From: Pyxidicoccus caerfyrddinensis
GTDB taxonomy: Bacteria > Myxococcota > Myxococcia > Myxococcales > Myxococcaceae
Assembly: GCF_010894405.1 (NCBI RefSeq)
Contig: NZ_JAAIYA010000014.1
Location: 62,001 to 126,000 of the forward strand
Direction of reading: 5' to 3'
DNA: 64,000 nt
The notes beneath the pieces were generated by a model, which did no database searches, was not told where the DNA came from, and worked only from the letters and a program-made list of their open reading frames with translations. Shown one piece after another: positions 1-7,602 of the stretch (within the stretch, counting starts at the first letter, position 1; the number at the start of each line of letters is the position of its first letter). The translations under genes and the position numbers were made by a program.

Positions 1-157
1 TGCGCGACAGCTCCGGGGCCACGCGCTGCTGCACCTCGGACAGCGCGATGATGTCGCGGTTCACCACCGCGGCCACCCTGTCCACCATCTCCGCGCGTGC
101 CGCCGTGCCGCCTCCGAAGAGCGCCGCCGCCGCGATGACCGCCACCAGCTTCTTCAT
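1..157 (-). CDS. SurA-like periplasmic chaperone/peptidyl-prolyl isomerase, N-terminal fragment
   Basis: Only the first 52 codons are inside the window; the gene runs off the left edge. The product starts with a short basic N-terminus (MKKLVAV), a hydrophobic Ala/Gly-rich segment and an ARA-like signal peptidase site near residue 22. It continues with EMVDRVAAVVNRDIIALSEV, which is the usual opening of the SurA N-domain in chaperones that escort outer-membrane proteins through the periplasm. Another ATG lies three codons upstream at 166, but the GGAAGG ribosome site touches that codon and sits nine bases from the start at 157, so 157 is preferred. It is the last visible gene of a minus-strand series after two parvulin-like lipoproteins, which supports a role in envelope protein folding. 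No PPIase domain can be seen because the gene is cut. Confidence 0.8.
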   Translation of the reverse strand, partial: MKKLVAVIAAAALFGGGTAARAEMVDRVAAVVNRDIIALSEVQQRVAPELSR

Positions 158-218
158 CTCGAGCATCCTTCCGAGCTCCACCGGGTCCGTCCAACCACCG
201 TCCCGGCCGTGCATTCCG

Positions 219-1211
219 TCACTTCGCCGCCGCTTGCGGCGCCGGCTTCCCGCGGATGGCCTGCAGGGTGGCTTCGTTCACCTGGACCTGCGCCTTCTCG
301 CGCAGCTCCTTCTCGAACGCCTCCTGCGCCTCCGTGCGCTTCTTCTCCAAAATCTTCGCTTCCACCAACTGCCGTACCTCGGCGAACTCCCGCTTGCGTG
401 CCGGCTTGCGCTCCAGCACGCGGAACAGGTGGTAGCCGTATTCGGTGGAGACCACATCCGAAACCTGCCCCACGGGGAGCTTGAATACCACCTCGTCGAA
501 GGCCGGGGGCATCTGCCCGCGGGGGAAGAAGCCGAGGTCCCCCCCCACCTTGCCGTCCGCGCTGAGGGAATACCGGCGGGCCAGGTCGGCGAACTTCTTG
601 CCCGACTTGAGCTGCGCCTGGAGCTTGCGCGCGTCGTCCAGGCCCTTCACCACCATCTGCGCGGCGTGGACCTGCTCGGGCTCGTTGAACTCCGCCTCGT
701 TGGCGGCGTAGTACGCGCGCAGCTCCTCCTCCGTCACCGCCACGCGCGAGTAGACGTGGTTGGCGAACAGCTTCTCAATCGTCAGCCGGCTCGTCTCCCG
801 CTCGCGCAGCTCCGCCATGGACAGCCGCCCCTGGGCGAGCACCTCGTTGAAGTTGCCCGCGGGGTAGTCGCCGGACAGTCGCAGCACGCCCCGGTCCACC
901 TCCTCGGGGGTGACGGTGAGGTTGTTGCCGCGCGCCGCCTGGAGCAGCAGCATCCGGTGGATGCAGGTGTCGAGCAGCGTCCGCTTGAAGGGCTCCACCT
1001 CCTCGGGCGTGCGCTGCGGCGCTTCCGTGGAGGCCAGCTCGCGCCACAGCTCCTGCTCGAAGTCAGCGCGGCTGAGCACCTCGCCATTCACCGAGGCGAC
1101 CACCGAGGCGTCGGGGTCCTCCTTCGGAGGCTTGTTGCAGGCCAGCCCCGGTCCCAGGGCCATCAGCAGGGCGAGTGGGACGAAGAGCGCACGGGTGGGA
1201 TGAAAGCGCAT
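219..1211 (-). CDS. PpiC-type (parvulin) peptidyl-prolyl isomerase lipoprotein
   Basis: The product is 330 residues. A signal peptide ends in PGLAC, so Cys25 is a likely lipidation site, although the lipobox is not ideal. A SurA-N-like helical region follows (ASVNGEVLSRADFEQELW, about residues 38-55). The parvulin domain lies at about 160-255 and shows FADLARRYSLSADGKVGGDL, FFPRGQMPPAF and YGYHLFRV, the normal family signatures. A charged helical tail (REFAEVRQLVEAKILEKKRTE) closes the protein. The reaction is cis-trans isomerisation of prolyl bonds during folding of exported proteins. A frame-open start at 1289 would give an ATGA overlap with the upstream gene but would bury the signal peptide behind 26 unlikely residues, so 1211 is preferred. 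The gene lies between a second parvulin lipoprotein and a SurA-like gene on the same strand. Confidence 0.87.
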   Translation of the reverse strand: MRFHPTRALFVPLALLMALGPGLACNKPPKEDPDASVVASVNGEVLSRADFEQELWRELASTEAPQRTPEEVEPFKRTLLDTCIHRMLLLQAARGNNLTVTPEEVDRGVLRLSGDYPAGNFNEVLAQGRLSMAELRERETSRLTIEKLFANHVYSRVAVTEEELRAYYAANEAEFNEPEQVHAAQMVVKGLDDARKLQAQLKSGKKFADLARRYSLSADGKVGGDLGFFPRGQMPPAFDEVVFKLPVGQVSDVVSTEYGYHLFRVLERKPARKREFAEVRQLVEAKILEKKRTEAQEAFEKELREKAQVQVNEATLQAIRGKPAPQAAAK

Positions 1212-1285
1212 GCTCGGATGCCTCGGGGAAGGGAGGGGGCGACTCCCGTAGGTGGGGCCGGCGGGCCGGAAGGGCAAGCGGGCAG

Positions 1286-2284
1286 TCATGGCGCGGGCAC
1301 CGTGCCGGGCAGGGGGCCGGTGGGCTTGCGCATGGGGGCGGCCACGTCCAGCGGCACCCGCGCGAGCGCGTCCGGGTCTACCGACAGGGACAGCCCCTGC
1401 TCCACGCGCGCCAGGTACTCCGCCCAGGCGCGGGAGCGCTTCTCGCCCTCCAGTCGCACGCGCAATTCCTCGCGCACGTCGTCCAGGGTGAGGTTCAGCG
1501 CGGGCCGGCGCGCGCGCAGCTTGAGGAAGTGCAGCCCTGCGTCCGTCTGCACCACAGCGCTCAGCGCGCCTTCAGTTGCGAGCGCCCGCGCCGCCGCCGC
1601 CACTTCCGGCCCGTACGCGCGGGCCAGGGCGTCGTCGGAGAGGAAGCGCAAATCGCCATCCAGCGGCGCCGTGCGGGGCTCCTCGCTGTGCTCGCGCGCG
1701 AGCGCACCGAAGCCGGCGAAGTCGCTTTCAGGCAGGGCCTTCGCGCGCGCGAGCAGTGCCTCCGCGCGCTTCTTCGCATCCGCCACGCGGGCCACATCCG
1801 AGCGCGGCGCGGCGAGGAAGACGTGGGACACGCGCACGGCCTCGGGCCGGACGAAGTCCTCGCGGCGCGCGGCGTAGGCGGCCTCCAATTCCGCGTCGGT
1901 GACGTGGACGGGGGCCTCCTCCAGCTGCGCGCGCATCAGCCGATTCACGAGCGCGCGCTTGGTGGCCTCCACCACCTCGGGATCATCCTGGAGCCCGCGG
2001 GCGAGCGCGTCGCGTACCAGCAGCTCGAAGCGGGCCATGGACTCCACGTACTCGCGCCGGGCCTGGGGGGCGAGGTAGCGCTCGCGCAGGGCGGGGCTCT
2101 GCTCCTCGAATCGCCGGGCGAGCTCCTCCGCCGTCACCGAGTCGCCACTCCAGCGGGCCACCGCCTGCCCTCCCGCCTGCCGCGTGTGCCGCAAGTCCAG
2201 CTCCGCGCGGCCCTCGCCGGGGGCGCGGCCGCACGCGGCGGACACCAGCAGGGCGAGGGGGATGAGGCGGGCGGACACGGACAT
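1286..2284 (-). CDS. Second parvulin-family peptidyl-prolyl isomerase lipoprotein
   Basis: The product is 332 residues. Its signal peptide ends LLVSAACG, a good lipobox with Cys18 as the lipidated residue. The N-terminal helical part includes WSGDSVTAEELARRFEEQS, the SurA-like chaperone opening. The parvulin domain is at about 150-265 (VRVSHVFLA, ARALPESDF-like stretch, FGALAREHSEE, DAGLHFLKLRAR). The central GG..GF signature is weaker than in the gene downstream, so it may act more as a chaperone than an isomerase. The start at 2284 places the hydrophobic segment at the N-terminus; an in-frame ATG further upstream would add an unrelated Arg/Pro-rich leader. It is probably the first gene of the folding cluster that continues to the left edge. 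Confidence 0.83.
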   Translation of the reverse strand: MSVSARLIPLALLVSAACGRAPGEGRAELDLRHTRQAGGQAVARWSGDSVTAEELARRFEEQSPALRERYLAPQARREYVESMARFELLVRDALARGLQDDPEVVEATKRALVNRLMRAQLEEAPVHVTDAELEAAYAARREDFVRPEAVRVSHVFLAAPRSDVARVADAKKRAEALLARAKALPESDFAGFGALAREHSEEPRTAPLDGDLRFLSDDALARAYGPEVAAAARALATEGALSAVVQTDAGLHFLKLRARRPALNLTLDDVREELRVRLEGEKRSRAWAEYLARVEQGLSLSVDPDALARVPLDVAAPMRKPTGPLPGTVPAP

Positions 2285-2355
2285 GCGCAAGGGGCTTCCC
2301 GGTAGCACGGCGAGGAGGGCCGGACAACCCGGGGGGAAGGGCCCTGTGCGCCGCC

Positions 2356-3408
2356 TCACGACCGGGTCGCGTGCGCGGAGAGGAACGCCTCCACCAGGGG
2401 GAAGATTTCGTCCGGGGCCTTGCGGCCGAGGATGAGGTCCGCGTGCCCGTAGTCCGCCCCGAAGCCATGGGCCCGGCCGGCGACGAGGAACTTCACCGGA
2501 CCGCCCAGGGCCTCCTTCGCGCGCGCCACCGACATGGGCGGGGCGAGCAAATCCTTGCTCCCGGCCAAGAGCAGGAAGGGGATGCGCACCCGGGACAGGG
2601 ACTCGCGGTAGTCGAAGCCGCCGTCATACGAGGTGAAGCGGTTGGTGGAAATCCAGCGGGCGAACTGGCGCCCCACGCCGCCGGACACGTTGGCGGGCAC
2701 GTTGGCCAGCGCCTTGCGCACCACGTCCGGCTCCATGTTCTCCGCCAGCATCATGTACCGGCTGAGCGGCCCCGGCGGCGCGCCGAAGAGGGCGAGGCTC
2801 GTCACCCGGCCGGTGGGGATGACCTTCAGCTGCAACAGCGGCTCCACCTTCTGGATGAAGGTGCGCAGCCCCGGCTGCACCGCGAAGGTGAACGGGCTGC
2901 CCAGCACGGCCGCCGCGCGCACCGGGGCCTCCGGGTTCTTCGCCAGGTGCGCGTAGAGGGTCAACCCGCCCTTGGAATGACCGACCCAGAGCACTTCCTT
3001 CGCACCTGTGGACAAGACGGTTCGCACCGCGGTGCGCACGTCGTGTTCCGCCTGATCATCAAAATTGAAGTCCGTGCACTCGCCCGCCAGCCCCCGGCCG
3101 CGCAGCTCCAGCACCCACGCCTCGAAGCCCGCGCGGGCCAGGTAGCGGGCCATGCTGTACTGCTCGTCGAAGTCCAGGTGGAAGCGGTTGGCGCCCAGGC
3201 CGTGGCACAGGATGACGGGCTCCGCGTAGCGCCGTTCTCCTCTCGGGTGGTAGCGCCCCAGGGCAATGGCGGCGCCGTCGTCCGTGGGTACACGATACAG
3301 CTCGTCCGGCCGGAAGCTCAGCGTCAGCAGCCCCTCCTTGCCGCGGGCCACCGTCCGCGAGAAGAGGTCCGCCATCCGTCCCAGCCGCGCTACCTGTCTG
3401 CGTGTCAC
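2356..3408 (-). CDS. Alpha/beta hydrolase, lipase/PHA-synthase-like
   Basis: The product is 350 residues. The oxyanion-hole motif HGLGANR is at 69-75, the nucleophile elbow GHSKGG puts Ser145 in the active site, and KDLLAPP (Asp286) with YGHADLILG (His322) completes a plausible Ser-Asp-His triad. The N-terminal strand order and FDEQYSMARYLARAGFEAWV resemble the group of lysosomal-acid-lipase and polyhydroxyalkanoate-synthase-like hydrolases. No signal peptide is seen, so a cytoplasmic enzyme acting on an ester or thioester is likely; the substrate cannot be told. A GTG at 3408 is used; an ATG at 3375 is an equally possible start. It is 71 bp upstream of the parvulin genes on the same strand, but functional linkage is not evident. 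Confidence 0.85.
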   Translation of the reverse strand: MTRRQVARLGRMADLFSRTVARGKEGLLTLSFRPDELYRVPTDDGAAIALGRYHPRGERRYAEPVILCHGLGANRFHLDFDEQYSMARYLARAGFEAWVLELRGRGLAGECTDFNFDDQAEHDVRTAVRTVLSTGAKEVLWVGHSKGGLTLYAHLAKNPEAPVRAAAVLGSPFTFAVQPGLRTFIQKVEPLLQLKVIPTGRVTSLALFGAPPGPLSRYMMLAENMEPDVVRKALANVPANVSGGVGRQFARWISTNRFTSYDGGFDYRESLSRVRIPFLLLAGSKDLLAPPMSVARAKEALGGPVKFLVAGRAHGFGADYGHADLILGRKAPDEIFPLVEAFLSAHATRS

Positions 3409-3502
3409 CCAACCAGTCTAAGCCCGTCCGTGGCGCCATGCTGTGTTGAATGGCCACCCTCACCTACTCCCGGCAGGGCTGTTGCAGGGAGATGTGCGCG
3501 TG

Positions 3503-3862
3503 ATGGCGGGAGGACGCTGCATGAGGCAAAACCGGGCTTTCAAGGAAGCGTTGTCCTCCTTCATCGCCACCGTTTTTCCCACAGATACCCTCCTGCGTGC
3601 CCTTCGCGAGATGGAGCGGCACCAGGTGCGGATGTTGGGGGTGGTGGGTGAGGGGGGTGGGTTGTTGGGATTGGTGAGCGAGGCGCACATCCTCGCGGCG
3701 TGGGGGGATGATCCCCTCTCGCCAGTCTCCCGGGTCATGGCGAGGGTGAAGCCTCCGCCCCGGGAGCGGACGCGCCTGCGGCTGTTGAGGTTCCAGTTGC
3801 ACCTGCCACGGCTGCGCAAGAAACAGCGCGGCCCGGCGGCCCCGGCGACCGGGAAGGAGTGA
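3503..3862 (+). CDS. Single CBS-domain protein
   Basis: The product is 119 residues. The core LLRALREMERHQVRMLGVVGEGGGLLGLVSEAHILAAW is a recognisable CBS half-module (beta-alpha-beta-beta-alpha), a fold that usually binds adenosine ligands in pairs. Only one CBS unit is present, so a dimer would be needed to make a full Bateman module. The tail is strongly basic (RERTRLRLLRFQLHLPRLRKKQR), which could bind nucleic acid or a partner, but this is speculation. The start at ATG 3503, or the adjacent GTG at 3500, is favoured by the purine-rich GCAGGGAG about ten bases upstream; a longer frame from 3443 adds a leader without any feature. It is divergent from the hydrolase gene. Confidence 0.68.
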   Translation: MAGGRCMRQNRAFKEALSSFIATVFPTDTLLRALREMERHQVRMLGVVGEGGGLLGLVSEAHILAAWGDDPLSPVSRVMARVKPPPRERTRLRLLRFQLHLPRLRKKQRGPAAPATGKE

Positions 3863-3899
3863 GGCGTCCGGCCGGCGGGGGCGGTACAGTGCGCCCGCC

Positions 3900-4187
3900 G
3901 TGTCGGACGAAACACCCACCTGGTCTGTCTACATGCTGCGCTGCTGCGACGGCACGCTGTACACCGGCGCCACCAACGACCTGGAGCGCCGGCTGGCCAC
4001 CCACGGGCGGGGTCGCGGAGCCGCCTATACGCGCGCCCGCCTGCCCGTCACCCTGGTGTGGAGCGAGTCCGTCGGGGACCGGGGCGCGGCCCTGCGCCGC
4101 GAGGCCGCCATCAAGCGCCTGTCCCGGGGGGACAAGCTGCTGCTGGTGGCCGCCCGGAGGAAGCCTCCCGCGCGCCGCCGGAAGTGA
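3900..4187 (+). CDS. GIY-YIG superfamily endonuclease-like protein (UPF0213/YhbQ type)
   Basis: The product is 95 residues, the usual size for this small family. The GIY-YIG core is present: WSVYMLRC (residues 8-15) pairs with LYTGATND (20-27), followed by LERRLATHGRGRGAAYTR. The later ALRREAAIKRLSRGDKLLLV contains the conserved Glu/Lys stretch of the family. Members are stand-alone nuclease-fold proteins implicated in DNA processing, though few have been studied. The start is GTG 3900, 37 bp after the CBS gene stop, so the two genes may be co-transcribed. The C-terminus is basic (RRKPPARRRK). Confidence 0.85.
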   Translation: MSDETPTWSVYMLRCCDGTLYTGATNDLERRLATHGRGRGAAYTRARLPVTLVWSESVGDRGAALRREAAIKRLSRGDKLLLVAARRKPPARRRK

Positions 4188-4360
4188 GCCCATCCGACGT
4201 TTCCCCTGGGACTGGCGAGCAGGGATGACTACCGGTGTTGGACCTTTCAGCCGGGCGTGTGACTTCCATCATGGATTCCAGGACTTTTCCGGAAGGTGCC
4301 CCGATACACCCGAGCGTGGGGACGCGTTAGGGTAGGACCATTCTTCGCAGGGGGAAGTCC

Positions 4361-4729
4361 ATGTCTCGGTCGTCTTCGGGAGTCATCGTGGCGCTGGCGC
4401 TGGGGGCCATGAGCCTCGGCTGCCTGGTCAACCAGCCGCCGGAGGTCACGGTGGGGCCGCGCCCGAATCCTCTCTCCGTGTCGCCGGGGGGCGAGGTGTT
4501 GCTGGAGCTGGAGGTGGTGGACCCGGACGGGGACGAGATGCAGTACGAGTGGGTGCAGATTCCCGCCGAGCCCGCGGGCCACTTCAGCGACACGCACGCG
4601 CGCAACCCCACCTGGATTGCGCCGCAGGTGTCGGAGACGTCGACGTTCAACATCACCGTCACGGTGACGGACAACGAGGGCGGTGGCGTGCTGGGCACCA
4701 CGCCCCCGGTGCTGGTGCGGGTGCAGTAG
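4361..4729 (+). CDS. Small lipoprotein with a PKD/Ig-like fold
   Basis: The product is 122 residues. The signal peptide ends AMSLGC, giving Cys21 as the lipidated residue. The remainder looks like one beta-sandwich domain of the PKD or Ig type: VSPGGEVLLELEVVDPDGDEMQYEWVQ, then TWIAPQVSETSTFNITVTVTDNEGGG, with the characteristic DPDGD and TVTVTDNEG turns. Such domains are found on surface or periplasmic proteins as binding or spacer modules. GGGGAAGTCC precedes the ATG. It is convergent with the next gene, with only three bases between the two stop codons and therefore no room for a separate terminator. Confidence 0.75.
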   Translation: MSRSSSGVIVALALGAMSLGCLVNQPPEVTVGPRPNPLSVSPGGEVLLELEVVDPDGDEMQYEWVQIPAEPAGHFSDTHARNPTWIAPQVSETSTFNITVTVTDNEGGGVLGTTPPVLVRVQ

Positions 4730-4732
4730 TCG

Positions 4733-5047
4733 TCAGGCGGTGGCGCTGGGGGTGGCAGGGGGCGGCGTCGTCCCCGCCTGCTCCCGGGCGCGGCGGCCGG
4801 CGCGGCGCACGAAGAGCACGCCGAGGATGAGCATGACGAGCGCGCCAATGCCCGCTCCGATGGCCTGGTAGGTGAGCAGCGAGGACGTGGTGCCCCGAAT
4901 CACCTGCGGCAGGTTGCACACCGTCTGCGTGGCGAAGGGCGTCTCGTTGTACCAGCCGAGGAAGGCGGGGCCGACCAGCGAGGCGACGACGATGCCCAGC
5001 AGGGCTCCCGCGAGGACGAAGTTGAACAGTGTCTTGGCGGTGTTCAT
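4733..5047 (-). CDS. Small inner-membrane protein with two transmembrane helices
   Basis: The product is 104 residues. There are two hydrophobic spans: about 7-30 (LFNFVLAGALLGIVVASLVGPAFLG) and about 58-80 (IGAGIGALVMLILGVLFV), followed by a basic cytoplasmic end (RRAGRRAREQ) and a Pro/Thr/Ala tail. The loop between the helices has one Cys. No family was recognised. GAGGTG lies a suitable distance upstream of ATG 5047; the frame stays open much further but only this start gives a membrane-protein pattern. It is divergent from the next gene with a short shared promoter region of about 87 bp. Confidence 0.68.
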   Translation of the reverse strand: MNTAKTLFNFVLAGALLGIVVASLVGPAFLGWYNETPFATQTVCNLPQVIRGTTSSLLTYQAIGAGIGALVMLILGVLFVRRAGRRAREQAGTTPPPATPSATA

Positions 5048-5134
5048 GGCAGGCACCTCGGCGGGTTGACGTCGGGCCGTGCTTAATATGCGCACGGTGC
5101 GGTGGCCAGGAATGGGACGTGTTAAAGGGGGGGC

Positions 5135-5416
5135 GTGCCGCTGCTTCCGCTCGCCATCCTCTTCGGTCTCATCGCGCTGGTCTGCGCCGTCACCCTGCTG
5201 ATTCACGCGTTCCGACGGAGCGTGGGCACGGGCGTCATGGTGCTGCTCATTCCCTGCTACGTGCTGTTCTATGCGTTCAGCCAGTTCGAGCATCCGCGCA
5301 AGGGACTCATCGTCGCCGGCTTCATGGCCAGCACTGTGCTGGCGGCGGTGTTCCTGGGGCTGGGCGCGCACGGGCTGAGCGAGCTGTCCTCCCACGTCCC
5401 GCCCCCGGGCTTCTGA
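5135..5416 (+). CDS. Small hypothetical membrane protein
   Basis: The product is 93 residues and almost entirely hydrophobic. Likely spans are residues 3-24 (LLPLAILFGLIALVCAVTLLI), 34-50 (VMVLLIPCYVLFYAF) and 60-80 (LIVAGFMASTVLAAVFLGLGA), joined by short basic loops (HAFRRS, EHPRKG). GTG 5135 is the start, supported by AAAGGGGGGG directly upstream. The next gene begins 16 bp downstream and also encodes a membrane protein, so the two probably form one transcript. No family was recognised. Confidence 0.62.
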   Translation: MPLLPLAILFGLIALVCAVTLLIHAFRRSVGTGVMVLLIPCYVLFYAFSQFEHPRKGLIVAGFMASTVLAAVFLGLGAHGLSELSSHVPPPGF

Positions 5417-5432
5417 AGGCACTCCGCCTGTG

Positions 5433-5858
5433 ATGTCCACGCCTGGCGGGGCCCGCTGCGCCACCCACCCGGACGTCGCGGCGGTGGCCACGTGCGCGCG
5501 CTGCGGCAACTTCCTGTGCGGCGACTGCACGGAGGTGGTGGGCGAGTCCCCCTACTGCGAGCCCTGCGTGGTGCTGCTGCGCCGCGAGGCCCGGCCGTCG
5601 CGCGTGGTGCAGGGGGCGCTGGCGCTCAACGTGCTGGGGCTCTCGTGCCTGCCGTGCTCGCTGGCGCTGCCGCTGCCCACGCTGGTGGCGGGAGTGGCCG
5701 GGCTGGTGCTGAGCACGCGCGAATTGCGGCGCATCCGCCGCGGTGAAGGCCCCGAGAAGGGCCGCACGCAGGCGCAGGTGGTGCTGGGGCTGGGCGTGCT
5801 GAACGTGGTGCTGTCCGGCCTGTGGCTGCTGTGGCTGCTGCTGCCACGCGGCGCCTGA
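5433..5858 (+). CDS. B-box-like zinc finger membrane protein
   Basis: The product is 141 residues. The N-terminal part has a zinc-binding pattern: RCATHPDVAAVATCARCGNFLCGDC followed by SPYCEPC, giving the Cys-x-x-His then three Cys-x-x-Cys pairs typical of B-box-type fingers in bacteria. Two hydrophobic segments follow, at about 62-90 (LALNVLGLSCLPCSLALPLP) and 115-138 (VVLGLGVLNVVLSGLWLLWLLL), resembling DUF4190-like tails. Such proteins are common in myxobacteria but have no assigned activity. The finger probably faces the cytoplasm. ATG 5433 is used; GTG 5430 is an adjacent alternative. It is convergent with queE, with 5 bp between stops. Confidence 0.75.
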   Translation: MSTPGGARCATHPDVAAVATCARCGNFLCGDCTEVVGESPYCEPCVVLLRREARPSRVVQGALALNVLGLSCLPCSLALPLPTLVAGVAGLVLSTRELRRIRRGEGPEKGRTQAQVVLGLGVLNVVLSGLWLLWLLLPRGA

Positions 5859-5863
5859 AGGCG

Positions 5864-6556
5864 TCACACGCCGCGCGCGTTCGGGTCCCAGAGGTACTTG
5901 TGCATCTGGAGCTGGAAGCGGACGGCGAGCCTGTCGTCGATGACCCACTCGGCGAGCTGGCGCGGGTGGAGCTTGTCGTAGACGGTGGAGAAGAGGATGC
6001 CGTAGGGCTTCTGCAGCAGGCGGTGCTCGGCGATGAGCGCCTTGGACCAGTCGTAGTCCTCGCGCGAGCCGATGACGAACTTCAGCTCGTCATTGGCGTT
6101 CATCGACGTGAAGTTGCGGTAGTCGTTGCGCGAGTGCTCGCCCGAGGACGGCGTCTTCATGTCCACGATTTTGTGGACGGCCGGAGGCACGAGCCGCACG
6201 TCGATGGCGCCGCTCGTCTCGAGCAGCACCTTGAGGCCGGCGTCGAGCAGGCCCTGCATCAGCGGGTAGACGCCGGGCTGGAGGAGGGGCTCGCCGCCGG
6301 TGACTTCCACGTTGGGGGTGTTGAGGGCCTTCACCTCGGCGATGACGTCCGCGTTCTTCCGGCGCTGGCCGCCGTGGAAGGCGAACTCGCTGTCGCAGTA
6401 GGTGCAGCGCAGGTGGCAGCCGGTGAGGCGGACGAAGGCGCAGAGCAGGCCGGCGTGGGAGGACTCGCCCTGGACGGAGAGGTAGACCTCCTTCACCACC
6501 ACGGAGTCAGCGGTGGGGACGAGGCGGGGCTCGATGTGCGGGCGCGCGGCGGGCAT
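5864..6556 (-). CDS. queE: 7-carboxy-7-deazaguanine synthase QueE (radical SAM)
   Basis: The product is 230 residues. It catalyses the radical SAM ring contraction of 6-carboxytetrahydropterin to 7-carboxy-7-deazaguanine in the preQ0/queuosine pathway. VKEVYLSVQGESSHAG is the family's opening substrate-binding strand. The [4Fe-4S] cysteines are in TGCHLRCTYCD (Cys47, Cys51, Cys54), the three-Cys arrangement of QueE. VEVTGGEPLLQ (84-93) is the SAM-binding GGE motif. Length is normal for the family. No queC, queD or queF gene lies nearby in this window, so the rest of the pathway must be elsewhere. ATG 6556 is used; the first 17 residues are not conserved, so a slightly shorter protein is possible. 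Confidence 0.92.
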   Translation of the reverse strand: MPAARPHIEPRLVPTADSVVVKEVYLSVQGESSHAGLLCAFVRLTGCHLRCTYCDSEFAFHGGQRRKNADVIAEVKALNTPNVEVTGGEPLLQPGVYPLMQGLLDAGLKVLLETSGAIDVRLVPPAVHKIVDMKTPSSGEHSRNDYRNFTSMNANDELKFVIGSREDYDWSKALIAEHRLLQKPYGILFSTVYDKLHPRQLAEWVIDDRLAVRFQLQMHKYLWDPNARGV

Positions 6557-6718
6557 GGCTTCTTGCTTCGTCTTCCGGATGCGTCGGGGAGGGGCGCTTC
6601 AACCGCACTGTGAAGGTGAAAGCAAGTGCGGACCCCTGAAGACGGACGGTAACGGGCTCGCTGACGCCCGGCATTCCCGGGCAGGGAAGCGGGCGGGCCC
6701 TCTGGAGGCGGCTCGCCT

Positions 6719-7555
6719 TCAGGGCGTTGCGGGTGGGCCCTTCACGCGCTCGACGAAGGAGTCGATGAGCTGGCGGGCGATGCTGATGCGCGGGGGGATG
6801 CGGGGGAGGTTGTCGGGGGTGAACCAGTGGGCCTCGGCGATTTCCTTGGGGTCCACCTGGATGTCGCCCCCGGCGTACTCGGCGGTGAAGCCCACCATGA
6901 GCGAGCGCCCATAGGGCCACGGCTGCGAGCCGAAGTAGTGGATGTTCTTCACCTCGATGCCGACCTCTTCCTTCACCTCGCGGGCGACGCACTGCTCCAG
7001 CGTCTCACCGGGGTCCACGAAGCCGGCGAGCGTGCTGAACATGGGCTCGGGGAAGGTGGCGTTGCGGCCGAGCAGCATCGTGTCGCCGCGGGTGACGAGG
7101 ACGATGATGGCGGGGGCGATGCGCGGGTAGAAGGGCGTGTGGTCCACCGGGCAGCGGCGGGCGCGCTCACCGGGGACGAGCTGGGTGGGCGTGCCGCAGC
7201 GGCCGCAGAAGCGGTGGGTGAGGTCCCACTCGGCGATGGAGATGGAGCGGCCCACCACGGCGAAGCGGACGTCGTCCAGGCGCCGGTAGAGCGAGCGCCC
7301 GGGGACCTTCTTGAAGCCGTCGGGCGGGGTGAAGTCCTCCGGGAGGACGGCCGCGTAGCAGTCCTGCCCGTCGAGGGCGCCGAGGTAGTGCGCCTCGGTG
7401 GCGAGCTCCGGGAAGGCCGCACCGGTGGGAATGGAGACAGCGCCCTCGTGCTCCTGGACGAGCACGTCCATGCCTCGGGCGAGGAAGAGGAGGGCGCCGT
7501 CGCGAGGACGGGCGGGCGGCTCATGGCCGGGGACGAAGTGCGGGGCGGTGCTCAC
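6719..7555 (-). CDS. nudC: NudC-type NAD(H) pyrophosphatase (Nudix hydrolase)
   Basis: The product is 278 residues. It should split NAD(H) into AMP and NMN(H), and members of this group also remove NAD caps from RNA. The zinc ribbon is FCGRCG (Cys117, Cys120) followed by RRCPVDH. The fourth ligand is expected to be Cys, but here His139 takes its place, so the ribbon is Cys3His or altered. The Nudix box starts at Gly178 (GFVDPGETLEQCVAREVKEE) and has all Glu residues. SQPWPYGRS (210-218) is the NudC-specific motif that follows the Nudix box. GTG 7555 is chosen because AAGGTG lies five bases upstream. It is on the same strand as queE, 162 bp upstream of it; that gap holds only a weak hairpin. 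Confidence 0.92.
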   Translation of the reverse strand: MSTAPHFVPGHEPPARPRDGALLFLARGMDVLVQEHEGAVSIPTGAAFPELATEAHYLGALDGQDCYAAVLPEDFTPPDGFKKVPGRSLYRRLDDVRFAVVGRSISIAEWDLTHRFCGRCGTPTQLVPGERARRCPVDHTPFYPRIAPAIIVLVTRGDTMLLGRNATFPEPMFSTLAGFVDPGETLEQCVAREVKEEVGIEVKNIHYFGSQPWPYGRSLMVGFTAEYAGGDIQVDPKEIAEAHWFTPDNLPRIPPRISIARQLIDSFVERVKGPPATP

Positions 7556-7602
7556 GGGGGCACCTTAACGGGCGCGAGGCCGGTGTGCAGGTGTCCCGTG
7601 CT

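Noticed and set aside
1212-1289. Upstream in-frame ATG giving an ATGA overlap between the two parvulin genes
   Set aside because: It would bury the signal peptide and lipobox behind 26 residues without conservation. The start at 1211 is preferred.
6666-6682. GCCCGG/CCGGGC hairpin between nudC and queE
   Set aside because: Short stem and no T-run; the two genes may be co-transcribed, so a terminator is not supported.
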